In this document: positions 6,200 to 6,886 of the stretch, in pieces | Layout of the letters: every line of letters begins with the position of its first letter | How positions within the stretch are numbered: the first letter of the stretch is position 1 | Assembly (NCBI GenBank): GCA_003514205.1 | Contig: DORQ01000066.1 | Coordinates: 1,518-8,403, forward strand | Source of the DNA: Acidimicrobiaceae bacterium | Lineage (GTDB): Bacteria; Actinomycetota; Acidimicrobiia; Acidimicrobiales; Microtrichaceae | Direction of reading: 5' to 3' | Length of the DNA: 6,886 bases | Notes under the pieces: model-generated | Seen by the model: the letters and a program-made list of their open reading frames with translations, nothing else | What the model was told of the DNA's origin: nothing | Database searches by the model: none | Program-made: the position numbers and the translations under genes

Positions 6200-6886
6200 C
6201 TACGAATTCAGGCGCTTCAGGAGTTCGGCTGCTGAATCGCAGTCCACGAAGAGGTGTCCTAGTTGGCTACGGGTGCCCTTGGTGGGCTCAAGCATGGGCA
6301 CTCGCTGGAGTGAGTCCCCGCCAACATCGAACACCAGTGAATCCCAGTTGGCGGCATCGACCTGGTCGCCGAATCGTTGCAGGCAGGCTCCACGAAACCA
6401 CGCACGGGTGTCGGGCGGCGGTTCCACGATGGCGGCTCGCACATCCTCCTCGGAACACAGCGTTTCCAGTCCCACTCTTCGGGCCAGGGATCGTTCTGGT
6501 CGGAGGTCGTGATATTGGAGATCCATTGCTTTGAGTTTTGCGTCGTTCCAGTTGAGCTGGTGGCGATCTCGGTAGCCTTCAATGAGGCGATATTTCGCGA
6601 TCCAATCGATCTGATCAGCGAGGCGTACCGGGTCGGATTCGAGCCCGTTGAGGACGAGTTCCCATCGGTCGAGGATGAGATGGCCCTCCTCCTCTCCCAC
6701 AGCGTCGAGGCCATGAGTTTCCCCATAGCGGGCGCAGCGGCCGAGGAGTTCCCATTGGATCTCCAGCGCAGTCATGCGTTTGCCGTTGTCGAGTTCGATC
6801 GGCATCTCAAGGCTGAGGTCGCGGGAGATGTCGCGGAAGGTCTGTACCGGGTTGGCGAATCGAATCGGTTCACCCGCCGCATCGTC
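6200..6886 (-). CDS. dop: Dop, depupylase/Pup deamidase (3' part, enters from right edge)
   Basis: C-terminal 228 residues of Dop, the paralogue of PafA that cleaves Pup from modified proteins and deamidates Gln-ending Pup. The frame is open to the last base of the window and has no start; the internal Met codon at 6805 is not the true N-terminus because the conserved segment NPVQTFRDISRDLSLE lies upstream of it. Shared PafA/Dop blocks are visible: DWIAKYRLIEGYRDRHQLNW, MDLQYHDLRPERS and PPPDTRAWFRGACL. The ending WDSLVFDVGGDSLQRVPMLE followed by PTKGTRSQLGHL is characteristic of Dop, where PafA has [11 protein letters not shown] instead. The catalytic N-terminal region, including the Asp and the Dop-specific loop, lies outside the window and cannot be checked. 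Since Pup here already ends in Glu, the protein probably serves only in depupylation. It is followed 50 nt later by the lipoprotein gene. Confidence 0.95.
   Translation of the reverse strand, partial: DDAAGEPIRFANPVQTFRDISRDLSLEMPIELDNGKRMTALEIQWELLGRCARYGETHGLDAVGEEEGHLILDRWELVLNGLESDPVRLADQIDWIAKYRLIEGYRDRHQLNWNDAKLKAMDLQYHDLRPERSLARRVGLETLCSEEDVRAAIVEPPPDTRAWFRGACLQRFGDQVDAANWDSLVFDVGGDSLQRVPMLEPTKGTRSQLGHLFVDCDSAAELLKRLNS

Overview
The window is the core of an actinobacterial Pup-proteasome locus. Every supported gene lies on the minus strand, so transcription runs from high to low coordinates. The order is dop (3' part, entering at the right edge), a small secreted lipoprotein, pup, prcB, prcA, pafA, a DUF3866-type gene, pafB and pafC (5' part, leaving at the left edge). 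The moderately high GC content, the Pup/PafA/Dop/20S set and the paired WYL regulators all indicate Actinomycetota. A DUF3866 gene between pafA and pafBC, and Pup ending in Glu instead of Gln, fit an Acidimicrobiia-like lineage (for example marine or freshwater Ilumatobacter relatives), but that placement is inference from memory.

Region by region: 6886-6200 is the C-terminal part of Dop, the depupylase. 6149-5571 is an unrecognised lipoprotein with a Ser/Thr-rich tether. The largest gap, 90 nt at 5570-5481, leads to pup with a strong GGAGGT ribosome site. pup, prcB and prcA (5480-3751) are nearly contiguous, with a 6-nt gap and then a 4-nt ATGA overlap. pafA follows 24 nt later (3726-2368). 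The DUF3866 gene starts 9 nt after pafA and overlaps pafB by 4 nt (ATGA). pafC starts 2 nt after pafB.

Functionally, PafA ligates the C-terminal Glu of Pup to substrate lysines. Pup then hands substrates to a ring ATPase (Mpa/ARC, not visible here and possibly beyond the right edge), which feeds the PrcA/PrcB 20S chamber. Dop removes Pup from substrates. PafB and PafC, as known from mycobacteria, form a transcriptional activator of the LexA-independent DNA-damage response. The parts that do not belong to the textbook set are the lipoprotein between dop and pup and the DUF3866 gene tightly coupled to pafA and pafB. No RNA gene, mobile element, CRISPR array or convincing terminator was seen.
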